In this document: positions 39,202-47,114 of the stretch, in pieces
Position numbering within the stretch: the stretch's first letter is position 1
Layout: each line of letters starts with the position of its first letter
Source of the DNA: Planctomycetia bacterium
GTDB taxonomy: Bacteria; Planctomycetota; Planctomycetia; Pirellulales; UBA1268
Length of the DNA stretch: 64,000 nucleotides
Direction: 5' to 3'
Assembly (NCBI GenBank): GCA_014192425.1
Contig: BJHK01000006.1
Span: 62,001-126,000, forward strand
The notes under the pieces: model-generated
Database searches by the model: none
What the model saw: the letters and a program-made list of their open reading frames with translations, nothing else
Told to the model about the DNA's origin: nothing
Made by a program: the position numbers and the translations under genes

Positions 39202-39867
39202 ATGAAGCCGACCCGGCTCCTCGACCGGACGACCGCGCCCGACGGCACGCCGATCACCCTCCATGAGCACGATGGCAGCCGCTCGATCCGGGCGGGGGGC
39301 GTGGAGTTGATGTCGACCCGGCAGCACCACTCCGAGGAGCGGCTCGCGGAACTCGCGTGCGCCGGCCTCCGTGATCGGCGGCGGGTGACGCTGCTCATCG
39401 GCGGCCTCGGCCTCGGGTTCACGCTCCGCGAGACGCTGCGGCATGTGGCGGCCGACGCGATCGTCGTGGTCGCGGAGCTGATTCCGGCGGTCGTCGCCTG
39501 GAACCGCGACCCGGCCCACGGACTGGCGGCCGACGTCATCGACGACCCGCGGGTGGAGATCGTGTCTGCCGACGTGGCTACCGTGCTCGCCGCGAGCCGG
39601 GGCCGCTTCGATGGCATCATGCTCGACGTCGACAACGGCCCGCGCGGCCTGACGGCGGCCGCCAACGACGCGCTCTACGTGGCGACGGGACTGGGCGCGG
39701 CCCGGGCGGCGTTGCGGCCCGGCGGGCGGCTGGCCGTCTGGTCGGCGGGGGACGACCCGCGGTTCGCGGCCCGCCTCGACGAGGCGGGCTTCACCGTGGA
39801 GGTGGTCAGGGCGCGGACGCATCCGACCGGCCGCAGCTGGAACACGATCTTCGTAGCCACGCGCTAG
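39202..39867 (+). CDS. Spermidine-synthase-like methyltransferase-fold protein
   Basis: A 221-aa Rossmann-fold protein similar to spermidine synthase/MnmC-like proteins: VTLLIGGLGLGFTLRETL (nucleotide-binding glycine loop), VAELIPAVVAWNRD and FDGIMLDVDNGP. It lacks the N-terminal beta domain of true spermidine synthases and is short. It is convergent with the ABC-F gene, 6 bases apart. Substrate unknown. Confidence 0.78.
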   Translation: MKPTRLLDRTTAPDGTPITLHEHDGSRSIRAGGVELMSTRQHHSEERLAELACAGLRDRRRVTLLIGGLGLGFTLRETLRHVAADAIVVVAELIPAVVAWNRDPAHGLAADVIDDPRVEIVSADVATVLAASRGRFDGIMLDVDNGPRGLTAAANDALYVATGLGAARAALRPGGRLAVWSAGDDPRFAARLDEAGFTVEVVRARTHPTGRSWNTIFVATR

Positions 39868-39873
39868 CGGCCG

Positions 39874-41685
39874 TCAGCTGCCGGCGGCCTCGAGCGCCTC
39901 CCAGCGGCCGAATGCCGTGCCGAGACGGGACTCGAGGTCGCGCAGCCGGGCCTGATCGCGGGCCAGCACGTCTCCCGGCTGCTTGTAATACCCCGGTTTT
40001 GCCAGCGCGGCGTGCAGGGCGGCGATCTCGGTCTCCAGGGTCTCGATGACCGCCGGCAGGGAGTCGAGCTCGCGCTGCTCCTTGAACGACCGCTTGCGCG
40101 GTTCGGCGCCGCTGCCGGCCGGCGACCGCGCGGCGCTGGCCTGCGCCGGCCGCGGCGTCGCGGCGGCCGTCTCGGGGCCGCGCTGCCGCAGCCAGTCGGA
40201 GTAACCGCCGACGTATTCCTTGATGCGATATCCACCGGCCCCGGCCGCCGGCTCGAACACGAGCGTGCTCGTCACCACGTTGTCGAGGAACGAGCGGTCG
40301 TGGCTGACCACGAGCACGGTGCCGGCGAAGTCGACGAGCCGTTCCTCGAGCATCTCCAGGGTCTCCGCGTCGAGATCATTGGTCGGCTCGTCGAGCACGA
40401 TCAGGTTCGCCGGCTTGGCGAACAGCCGGGCGAGCAGGACCCGGTTGCGCTCCCCGCCGGAGAGAAACTTCACTGCCGTCCGCGTCCGCTCGGGGGTGAA
40501 GAGAAAATCCTGCAGGTAGCCGACGACATGCCGCGGCCGGCCGCCGATCTGCACCGTCTCGTAGCCGTCGGCAACGTTGTCGGCCACGCTCTTCTCGTCG
40601 TCGAGCTGGTCGCGGAGCTGGTCGAAGAAGGCGATCCGCAGATTGGTGCCGCGGCGCACGCTGCCCGACGTGGGGTCGAGCTGACCGAGCAGCAGCCGGA
40701 GGAGCGTCGTCTTGCCGGAGCCGTTGGGGCCGATGATGCCGATGCGGTCGCCGCGCATCACCATCGTGGAAAACCCCGTGATGATCGGCCGCGTGCCGCG
40801 CACCAGCGACACGTCTTCCAGCGCCGCCACGAGGGCGCCGCTGCGGTCCGCCTCCTGGATCGCCAGCTGCACGCGGCCCGGGGCGGTCCGCCGGCCACCC
40901 CGTTCGCGACGCATCGCCTCCAGGGCCCGGACCCGCCCCTCGTTGCGGGTCCGGCGGGCCTTGATGCCGGTGCGGATCCAGACCTCCTCGGCGGCGAGCT
41001 TCTTGTCGAACAGGGCGTTCTGCTGCTCCTCCGCGGCCAGCGCCTCCTCCTTGCGGACGAGAAACGTGTCGTAGTCGCACGACCAGTCGAAGATCCGGCC
41101 GCGGTCGATCTCCACGATCCGGTCGGCCATGCGGCGCAGGAAGGTCCGGTCGTGCGTCACGAACATCAGCGTGCCGCGCCAGCGGCGCAGAAACCCCTCC
41201 AGCCACTCGACCGCGTCGATGTCGAGATGGTTCGTGGGCTCGTCGAGGAGGAGGAGGTCGGGTGCGCCGACAAGGGCCCGAGCGAGAAGGACGCGGCGCT
41301 TGAGACCGGCCGACAGGGGGGCGAAGGCGGCGTCGCCGTCGAGCCTCATCCGGGAGATGATCTCCGCGACGGCCTGCTCCTGCCGCCAGGCGTCGGCGGC
41401 CGCGGCCGCCGGCAGGCCGGTGGCGACGATATCGGGAACGTTGCCGGTCAGGTTTTCGGGCACGTCCTGCTGGAGGAGCGCGGCCCGCGTTCCGGGCGCG
41501 AACTCCACGGCGCCTGCGTCAGGCTGGATGACACCGGCCAGAAGCCGCATCAGCGACGTCTTGCCGGCGCCGTTGCGGCCGAGGAGCCCGATCCGCTGCC
41601 CGGCCTCCACATGGCAGGTGACGTCGTCGAGGAGCGGCGGGCCGCCGAAGCGGAGCGCGATGTTGCGGAGGGTGACGAGCGGCAT
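39874..41685 (-). CDS. ABC-F family ATPase, Uup-like
   Basis: A 603-aa cytosolic protein with two tandem ATP-binding domains and no membrane segments, as in ABC-F proteins that act on ribosomes. Domain one has GRNGAGKTS and LSAGLKRRVLLARALV; domain two has GPNGSGKTT and LSGGERNRVLLARLF. Both have DEPTNHLDID/DEPTNDLDAE Walker B segments, and the interdomain linker is rich in Arg/Lys. The C-terminal 70 residues form a coiled coil as in Uup. The start ATG 41685 is used (an in-frame TTG lies just upstream). Confidence 0.93.
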   Translation of the reverse strand: MPLVTLRNIALRFGGPPLLDDVTCHVEAGQRIGLLGRNGAGKTSLMRLLAGVIQPDAGAVEFAPGTRAALLQQDVPENLTGNVPDIVATGLPAAAAADAWRQEQAVAEIISRMRLDGDAAFAPLSAGLKRRVLLARALVGAPDLLLLDEPTNHLDIDAVEWLEGFLRRWRGTLMFVTHDRTFLRRMADRIVEIDRGRIFDWSCDYDTFLVRKEEALAAEEQQNALFDKKLAAEEVWIRTGIKARRTRNEGRVRALEAMRRERGGRRTAPGRVQLAIQEADRSGALVAALEDVSLVRGTRPIITGFSTMVMRGDRIGIIGPNGSGKTTLLRLLLGQLDPTSGSVRRGTNLRIAFFDQLRDQLDDEKSVADNVADGYETVQIGGRPRHVVGYLQDFLFTPERTRTAVKFLSGGERNRVLLARLFAKPANLIVLDEPTNDLDAETLEMLEERLVDFAGTVLVVSHDRSFLDNVVTSTLVFEPAAGAGGYRIKEYVGGYSDWLRQRGPETAAATPRPAQASAARSPAGSGAEPRKRSFKEQRELDSLPAVIETLETEIAALHAALAKPGYYKQPGDVLARDQARLRDLESRLGTAFGRWEALEAAGS

Positions 41686-41707
41686 CAATGGTCTCAAGAA
41701 AGCGGCA

Positions 41708-44458
41708 TCATCTCATCGCCGGCGAAAGGCCCGGGCTGCCCTGCAGCGCGTCGAGCTGCCGGGCAGCCGCGTCGACGTCGGCCTGCCTGGCCGTCACCTG
41801 CGCGCGTTTCCCGGCGCTCGCCTGCCCGGCGTCGGCCACCGCCTTGGAGGCCTCCGCGATTTCGGCGTCGACGGCCGGCAGCGCCGCCTTCACGGCCGCG
41901 ATGTCGGCCTTCTGCCTCTCGCCGGCGGCCCGCTTGTCGACGATCGCCCGCTCCCAGGCGGTCTTTTCCGCCAGCAGGGCGGCGAGGCCGTCCTGTTCCT
42001 GCTTGAGATGCACCCGCTTGGCGTCGAGGGCCGCGGCGAGCCCGGCCCGGGCCTGCTCGAGCGCCGCGTCGTCCGGGGCGGCGGCCAGCCCCTTGTCGAG
42101 GATCGTCGTCGACTCCTCGATCACGGCGATGGCCCGCAGCGACCGCTCGATCGCCCCCTGTGCGGCGGCCACCGCACCCCCCTGCTGCTCGATGCGGCCA
42201 GCGAGCGTCTGCATCTCCTGCTCCCCCTGCACGACGGCCGCCGCCAGCGTCTCGACCTGCTTCTGCAGGCCGTCCTTCCGCGCGACGACGGCCTGCAGCG
42301 CCTGTTCCCGGACCTGCCTGCCGGCCTCTGCCTCGGCCAGTTCCGCCGCCGCCTGGCCGAGCACCTGCTCGCGGTCGGCGAGCAGCTCGAGGAGACCGTC
42401 GTAGTTCGACTGAAACACCACCTCGGCGCGCCAGCCGGCGTGGACCGCCACGGCCTGGGCGAGCTGGGCCGCGAGTGCCGCGGCGTGGTCCGTCGCCTGC
42501 CGGTGCTTCGTCGTGGCGGCGGCGACCGCGGCATCGGCCTGAGCGAGCTGCTGGGCGGCCGCGTCGGCGACGGCCTGCGCCCGATCGCGCTGACCGGCGC
42601 CGGCCACGGCCTGTTGCACCGCCTGCACGATCGCCGCGGCCCGCGCTGCGACGTGCGCCGTGCCGGGGGCGCGATGTCCCTCTGCCTCGGCCTGCTTCGC
42701 CTGAGCCGCGGCAAGCACCTGTTCGGCGGCCTCCTTGGCGGCGGCGTCGTCGCCCGCGGCCGCAACCGCCACCGTCGCCGCCAGCACCTCACCGGCCGCG
42801 GTGGCGATCTGCTGGTCGATCGCCGTCAGGGCAACCGCCGCTTCGGCATGCGCCTGCTTCGCGGCGGCGACTGCGGCCGCGGTGGCATCGACGTGCTTCT
42901 GGAGATCGGCATGGGTGCCGTCGGCGGCCGTCTTCGCCGCGCGGGCGGCCTCCCGCGCCTGCGTCGCCGCGGCCAGGGCCGCGGCGGCTGCCGCGACGGC
43001 CTGCTGCGCCTCGGCGACCGGCGGCCGCCGGGCGGCGACGTCGCGGTCGGCGGCCGCCACGCGGTCGGCGAGTGCCGGGGGATTGGCGTCGAGGCCGCCC
43101 ACCCGGGCCGCATCGGCCGCGTTCCAGACGCGGATCTCGCCGGTCCAGTCACCGGCGATGACGCGATTGGTCTCGTCGCAGTACGATGCCGCCAGGCCGA
43201 TGTCGGCGGCGGCCTCGAACGACCGCTCCGCGGTGCCGTCGGCCTTCCAGAGCTTCGGCACCTTGTCGCGGCCCGTGGAGACGAGCCGGCCGTCGCGCGT
43301 GAACTCGAGGGCAGCGACGCCGCCGTGCGCGGCCCAGGCCTTCACCTGCCCGCCATTCTCGAGTTCCCAGAGCCGGATCTGTCCGTCTTCGCAGCCGGTC
43401 GCGAGCAGGTTGGAGTCGCCGCGCCACGCCAGGCTCGTCACGCTCGCGGGATGAACGCGCAGGATGAGGAAGTCGCGGCCCGTTGCCGCCTCCCAGAGGA
43501 TCACCCCCCCGGCGCGGTCGGCCGTCGCCAGCAGCGCGCCGTCGGGGCTGAAGGCGACGGCGGTGATCCAGTCGGTGTGCCGGGCGAGATCGTGGAGCTT
43601 GTGCCCGTTCTCGAGCGACCAGATGCGGGCCACGCGCTGTGGCCCCCCCATCGCGACGAGCCGTTGGTCGGGGCTGATGTCGGCGGCCAGCACGACGTCG
43701 AGCTCGTCACCCAGGGTGCGGATCCGCCGACCGCTCCTGGTATTCCAGACGGCGACCCTGCCGCTCACCGCCCCCACGCCCCCCCCGGCGAGCACGAGCC
43801 CGCCGCCGTGGCTGAACCTGACGACGTGCGGTCGCCCCTCGGGGAAGGGCAGCACGCCCGCCAGCGTCAGCGAATCGGTCCGGTAGAGCAGCACCTGCTT
43901 CTGGCCGCAGACGGCGGCCAGCGGCGCCCAGGGGCTCGTGGCGATCGACGCGCAGGCATCGACCGTCGGCGTCCGCAGCACCGGCTCCAGCGGCAGATGG
44001 GCAGGCAGCGGCTGCACGGCCGGCCGCTCACCGACCGGGGCCGCGAGCGCCACGACGACCTTCTTGGCGACCACGGCCACGCTCCCCCCGGTCTCGAGCA
44101 GGCCGCCGTCGATCCAGGCGCGCAGCACCTGCCGCTCGGCTTCCGGGATCGGCGGCCCGTCGGGGGGCATCTTCGGCTCGTCGTCGTGGTTGGCGAGCCG
44201 GAACAGATGGCTCGCCTGCGCGTTCCCCGGCACGAGCACCGCGCCCGAGCCGCCACCGGCCATGATGCCGGCGTAGGTCGTGACATCGAGGCCCGCCGTC
44301 TTCTTGTCGGCGTTGTGGCAGGAGCCGCAGCGCTGCCGCAGCACCGGCAGCGCGTGATCGCTGAACGTCACCGTGTCCGCGGCCCGGACGGGCGCGCAGA
44401 CGGCCAGCGCCGCCCAGGCGGCCCAGCCCAGCCGAGAACAATGGGAGCGACGCGTCAT
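41708..44458 (-). CDS. Exported cytochrome-domain / WD40 / coiled-coil protein
   Basis: A 916-aa planctomycete-type protein, last in the operon. It has a signal peptide (WAAWAALAVCAPVRAA), a PSCyt1 c-type cytochrome domain with CGSCHN (Cys44, Cys47, His48) and PKMPPDGPPIPEAERQVLRAWIDGG, then WD40 beta-propeller repeats (WITAVAFSPDGALLATAD, VTSLAWRGDSNLLATGCEDG), and finally about 430 residues of alanine-rich coiled coil. The combination suggests an exported structural or electron-transfer scaffold. It follows the DUF1549/DUF1553 gene with only two bases between stop and start. Confidence 0.88.
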   Translation of the reverse strand: MTRRSHCSRLGWAAWAALAVCAPVRAADTVTFSDHALPVLRQRCGSCHNADKKTAGLDVTTYAGIMAGGGSGAVLVPGNAQASHLFRLANHDDEPKMPPDGPPIPEAERQVLRAWIDGGLLETGGSVAVVAKKVVVALAAPVGERPAVQPLPAHLPLEPVLRTPTVDACASIATSPWAPLAAVCGQKQVLLYRTDSLTLAGVLPFPEGRPHVVRFSHGGGLVLAGGGVGAVSGRVAVWNTRSGRRIRTLGDELDVVLAADISPDQRLVAMGGPQRVARIWSLENGHKLHDLARHTDWITAVAFSPDGALLATADRAGGVILWEAATGRDFLILRVHPASVTSLAWRGDSNLLATGCEDGQIRLWELENGGQVKAWAAHGGVAALEFTRDGRLVSTGRDKVPKLWKADGTAERSFEAAADIGLAASYCDETNRVIAGDWTGEIRVWNAADAARVGGLDANPPALADRVAAADRDVAARRPPVAEAQQAVAAAAAALAAATQAREAARAAKTAADGTHADLQKHVDATAAAVAAAKQAHAEAAVALTAIDQQIATAAGEVLAATVAVAAAGDDAAAKEAAEQVLAAAQAKQAEAEGHRAPGTAHVAARAAAIVQAVQQAVAGAGQRDRAQAVADAAAQQLAQADAAVAAATTKHRQATDHAAALAAQLAQAVAVHAGWRAEVVFQSNYDGLLELLADREQVLGQAAAELAEAEAGRQVREQALQAVVARKDGLQKQVETLAAAVVQGEQEMQTLAGRIEQQGGAVAAAQGAIERSLRAIAVIEESTTILDKGLAAAPDDAALEQARAGLAAALDAKRVHLKQEQDGLAALLAEKTAWERAIVDKRAAGERQKADIAAVKAALPAVDAEIAEASKAVADAGQASAGKRAQVTARQADVDAAARQLDALQGSPGLSPAMR

Positions 44459-44460
44459 GG

Positions 44461-47109
44461 TCAGTGGTTGAAGACGAATTCACGGGAGTTGAGGATCGCC
44501 CAGAAGCCGTCCTCGAGATTCCGCTGCACGGCCGCGGGATCCTGAGCCGCGGGATCCTGAGCCGCGGGATCCTGAGCCGCGGGATCCTTGGCCGTGGGAT
44601 CCTTGGCCGTGGGATCCTTGGCCGTGGGATCCTTGGCCGTGGGATCCTTGGCCGTGGGATCCTTGGCCGTGGGATCCTTGGCCGTGGGATCCTTGGCCGT
44701 GGGATCGGCGACGACCTCCAGGAGCGCGGCCCGCTCCTTGTCGGTCGGCAGGCGGGTGAGCGTGCGCAGGTAGAGCTCCTCGATGACCTGTTCCGGTGTC
44801 CGCTTCTCGGCGAGCAGGTGTTTCACGACGCCGCCGGCCGCGATCTTCTGCTGGACCGTATCGCCGTTGAGCAGGTGCAGGGCCTGGGAGAGGTTCGGCT
44901 CCATCTTCACCTCGCAGGAGCAGGCGCTGCCCCGCGTGGCCCGGCCGAAGGTGCTGAGGAAGTAGGTGCTCGTGTTGCCGTCGGCGATCTGCACGGCGCG
45001 GGCCCCGAGCGGCAGGCCCTTGAACTTGTTCTGCGTGGCCGTCGCGCCGGTGACCATGTCGAGCAGCACCTCGGCGCGAATTCTGCGCAGGCGGGCCTTG
45101 GAGAAGTTCCGCTCATCGCCGGCGTTGGTGTCGTTGGCCTGCGTCGAACGCTGGTAGGCGTGCGACGTGCAGATCTCGCGCACCAGCCGCTTGAAATCGT
45201 ACTTCGATGCCACGAACGACCTGGCGAGGGCGTCGAGCAGCGGCGCGTTGGCGGGCGGATTGCTCACGCGCACGTCGTCGACCGCGTCGACGATGCCGAC
45301 CCCAAAGAAATGCGCCCACACGATGTTGACGAGGTTGCGGCCGAAGTGTTCGTTATCCGGCGACGCCAGCCATTCGGCGAGCACCGCGCGGCGGTCCCGC
45401 CCCCGGCAGTCGGGTGCGGCTCCCCCGAGGAACTTCGGCGGTACGACCCGGCCGCCGACGGGGTGCTTCACGTCGCCGCGGCCGGCATCGAAGACGATCG
45501 TCTCCCGCGGGTCCTCTCCCGCCTTGCGGCCGATGTGGGCGAAGAAGGAGGCGAAGCCGTAGTAGTCGTCCATCGTCCAGCGGTCGAAGGGATGGTTGTG
45601 GCACTGGGCGCACTGGATCCGCATTCCCATGAAAACCTGCGCGACGTTCTCCGCCGTCTTGAGCGTGTCGCGCTCGTGCTGGAAGTAGTTTGTCTCCGGC
45701 TCGGTGAAGGTGCCCCCCTTGGCCGAGAGCAGTTCGCGCACCAGCGCGTCGATGGGCGTGTTGGCCTCGATCCGCTCCTGCAGCCAGTTGGAGTACAGGA
45801 GCATCGCCTTGTAACTGACCGCGTTGGCGACGGTGCGGATCATCATCAGCTCCGACCACTTCATCACCCACAGGTCGACGAACTCCTTCCGGGACAGGAG
45901 CTGGTCGACGAGGTGGGCCCGCTTCTGCGGGTCGCTGCTCGTCATGAAGGAGCGGTATTCGTCGGCGCTGGGGAGCACGCCGCAGATGTCGAGGCTCGCC
46001 CGACGCAGGAACTCCTCGTCGCTGCACAGGCCCGACGGATTGATCCGCAACTTCCGCAGCTTGCGATGGATCAGGTCGTCGATGGCGTTCGCCGCCGGCG
46101 GGTTCGCCCAGGTGAAGGCGTGGCCCGCGGGGAGGGTGATGCAGTGGCTGCCCACGGTGTGGCTCTCGAAGCGGGCCATCACGAAGGCCTCGCCGCGGTT
46201 GCCCGCGCTGACGAGCCCGCCCGCAGTGACGGCGGCCGCGTCGTCGTTGCTGGTGAGGAACACGGCCAGGGCCGTCACGTCGCGGTCGGTGCCGTCGGCG
46301 TAGCGGGCCCGCACCGCGAGCTGCTGCGTGGCCCCGGGCCCGTCGAGGACGGCCTCCGGCGGGAACAGGTCGACGCCGACGACGGCCGGCGTGGGACCGG
46401 GGTCGTTGCGGGCGCCCTCCTTCAGCCAGCGCGTGAGCGTGGCATGGTGTTCGTCACCCGGCGTGAGCCGGATACCGCCGCCGTGCGGCACGGAGTTGGT
46501 CGCCTTGGTGAGCAGGAGGCTCTCGTCCGGCAGCGCGCGGTTGATGCGGCGTCCGGGCATCTCGCGGGTGAGCCGGTGGTAGTCGGCCTCGGGATCGAAG
46601 CCGAAGAGTGAGAGCCGAAAGCCGTCCTTGCCCCGCGCGGCGCCGTGGCAGCTGCCGGCGTTGCAGCCGCTCCGCATGAAGACCGGCATCACGTCGAGCC
46701 GGAAGTCGAGACGCGGGTCCTCGCCGGCCCGCTCGACGTGCACCGGCACGGTCACCTGCGTGCCGGCGACGGTGACCGTGAGCGTGGTGTCGCCGTCGGC
46801 CAGCGGGTGGAGCGTTGTGTTTTCGAGCCGCACCGTGGCGGGATCTGCGACCGCGAGCGTTGCCGTCCGCGTCACGTCGCGCGTGATCCCGTCGCCTTCC
46901 ACCACCTGTACGACCAGCGACTGCCGGTCGCGGGCCGTCGAGAGATGGACGGTCGGTGGAAACACATGCACCGTCGCCGCGGCCGGCGCCGCCCCGGCGG
47001 CCGGCTGATCGGCCCGGGCTCCGGCGGCCGCCGTCGCCGCGGCGAGCAGGATCAGAGTGGCACCCGCGTGGGCGGGCCGCCGGCGGCAGGCGTGTGCTGG
47101 GTGGAACAT
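44461..47109 (-). CDS. DUF1549/DUF1553 planctomycete cytochrome-like protein
   Basis: An 882-aa exported protein of the PSD1/DUF1549-DUF1553 group found almost only in planctomycetes. It has a signal peptide, a bacterial Ig-like N-terminal region (about 45-125), a cytochrome-type motif CNAGSCH (a CX4CH spacing), a second CAQCHNHPFDRWT in the DUF1549 region, and a DUF1553 C-terminal domain. Between residues about 800 and 860 it carries an in-frame run of PTAKD and PAAQD pentapeptides. It is third in the DUF1501 operon, 5 bases after the PPC-domain gene. Biochemical role unknown. Confidence 0.9.
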   Translation of the reverse strand: MFHPAHACRRRPAHAGATLILLAAATAAAGARADQPAAGAAPAAATVHVFPPTVHLSTARDRQSLVVQVVEGDGITRDVTRTATLAVADPATVRLENTTLHPLADGDTTLTVTVAGTQVTVPVHVERAGEDPRLDFRLDVMPVFMRSGCNAGSCHGAARGKDGFRLSLFGFDPEADYHRLTREMPGRRINRALPDESLLLTKATNSVPHGGGIRLTPGDEHHATLTRWLKEGARNDPGPTPAVVGVDLFPPEAVLDGPGATQQLAVRARYADGTDRDVTALAVFLTSNDDAAAVTAGGLVSAGNRGEAFVMARFESHTVGSHCITLPAGHAFTWANPPAANAIDDLIHRKLRKLRINPSGLCSDEEFLRRASLDICGVLPSADEYRSFMTSSDPQKRAHLVDQLLSRKEFVDLWVMKWSELMMIRTVANAVSYKAMLLYSNWLQERIEANTPIDALVRELLSAKGGTFTEPETNYFQHERDTLKTAENVAQVFMGMRIQCAQCHNHPFDRWTMDDYYGFASFFAHIGRKAGEDPRETIVFDAGRGDVKHPVGGRVVPPKFLGGAAPDCRGRDRRAVLAEWLASPDNEHFGRNLVNIVWAHFFGVGIVDAVDDVRVSNPPANAPLLDALARSFVASKYDFKRLVREICTSHAYQRSTQANDTNAGDERNFSKARLRRIRAEVLLDMVTGATATQNKFKGLPLGARAVQIADGNTSTYFLSTFGRATRGSACSCEVKMEPNLSQALHLLNGDTVQQKIAAGGVVKHLLAEKRTPEQVIEELYLRTLTRLPTDKERAALLEVVADPTAKDPTAKDPTAKDPTAKDPTAKDPTAKDPTAKDPTAKDPAAQDPAAQDPAAQDPAAVQRNLEDGFWAILNSREFVFNH
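44531..44706 (+). repeat. 15-bp minisatellite inside the DUF1553 gene
   Basis: About 11 tandem 15-bp units, alternating between two versions: three GCCGCGGGATCCTGA-like units then about eight GCCGTGGGATCCTTG-like units (plus-strand sense). Each unit holds a GGATCC. On the coding minus strand they encode PAAQD and PTAKD repeats, with the reading frame preserved because the period is 15. The type switch in the array suggests expansion by slippage. Confidence 0.92.
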
Positions 47110-47114
47110 GCTGA

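Noticed and set aside
41129-44545. 1138-aa plus-strand frame opposite the WD40-cytochrome gene
   Set aside because: No recognisable domain; composition mirrors the alanine-rich coiled coil and WD40 region of the real minus-strand gene, which has haem and propeller motifs.
44464-46611. 715-aa plus-strand frame including a GILSR/GILGR repeat
   Set aside because: The repeat peptide comes from reading the 15-bp minisatellite on the wrong strand; the DUF1549/DUF1553 gene on the other strand has clear conserved domains.
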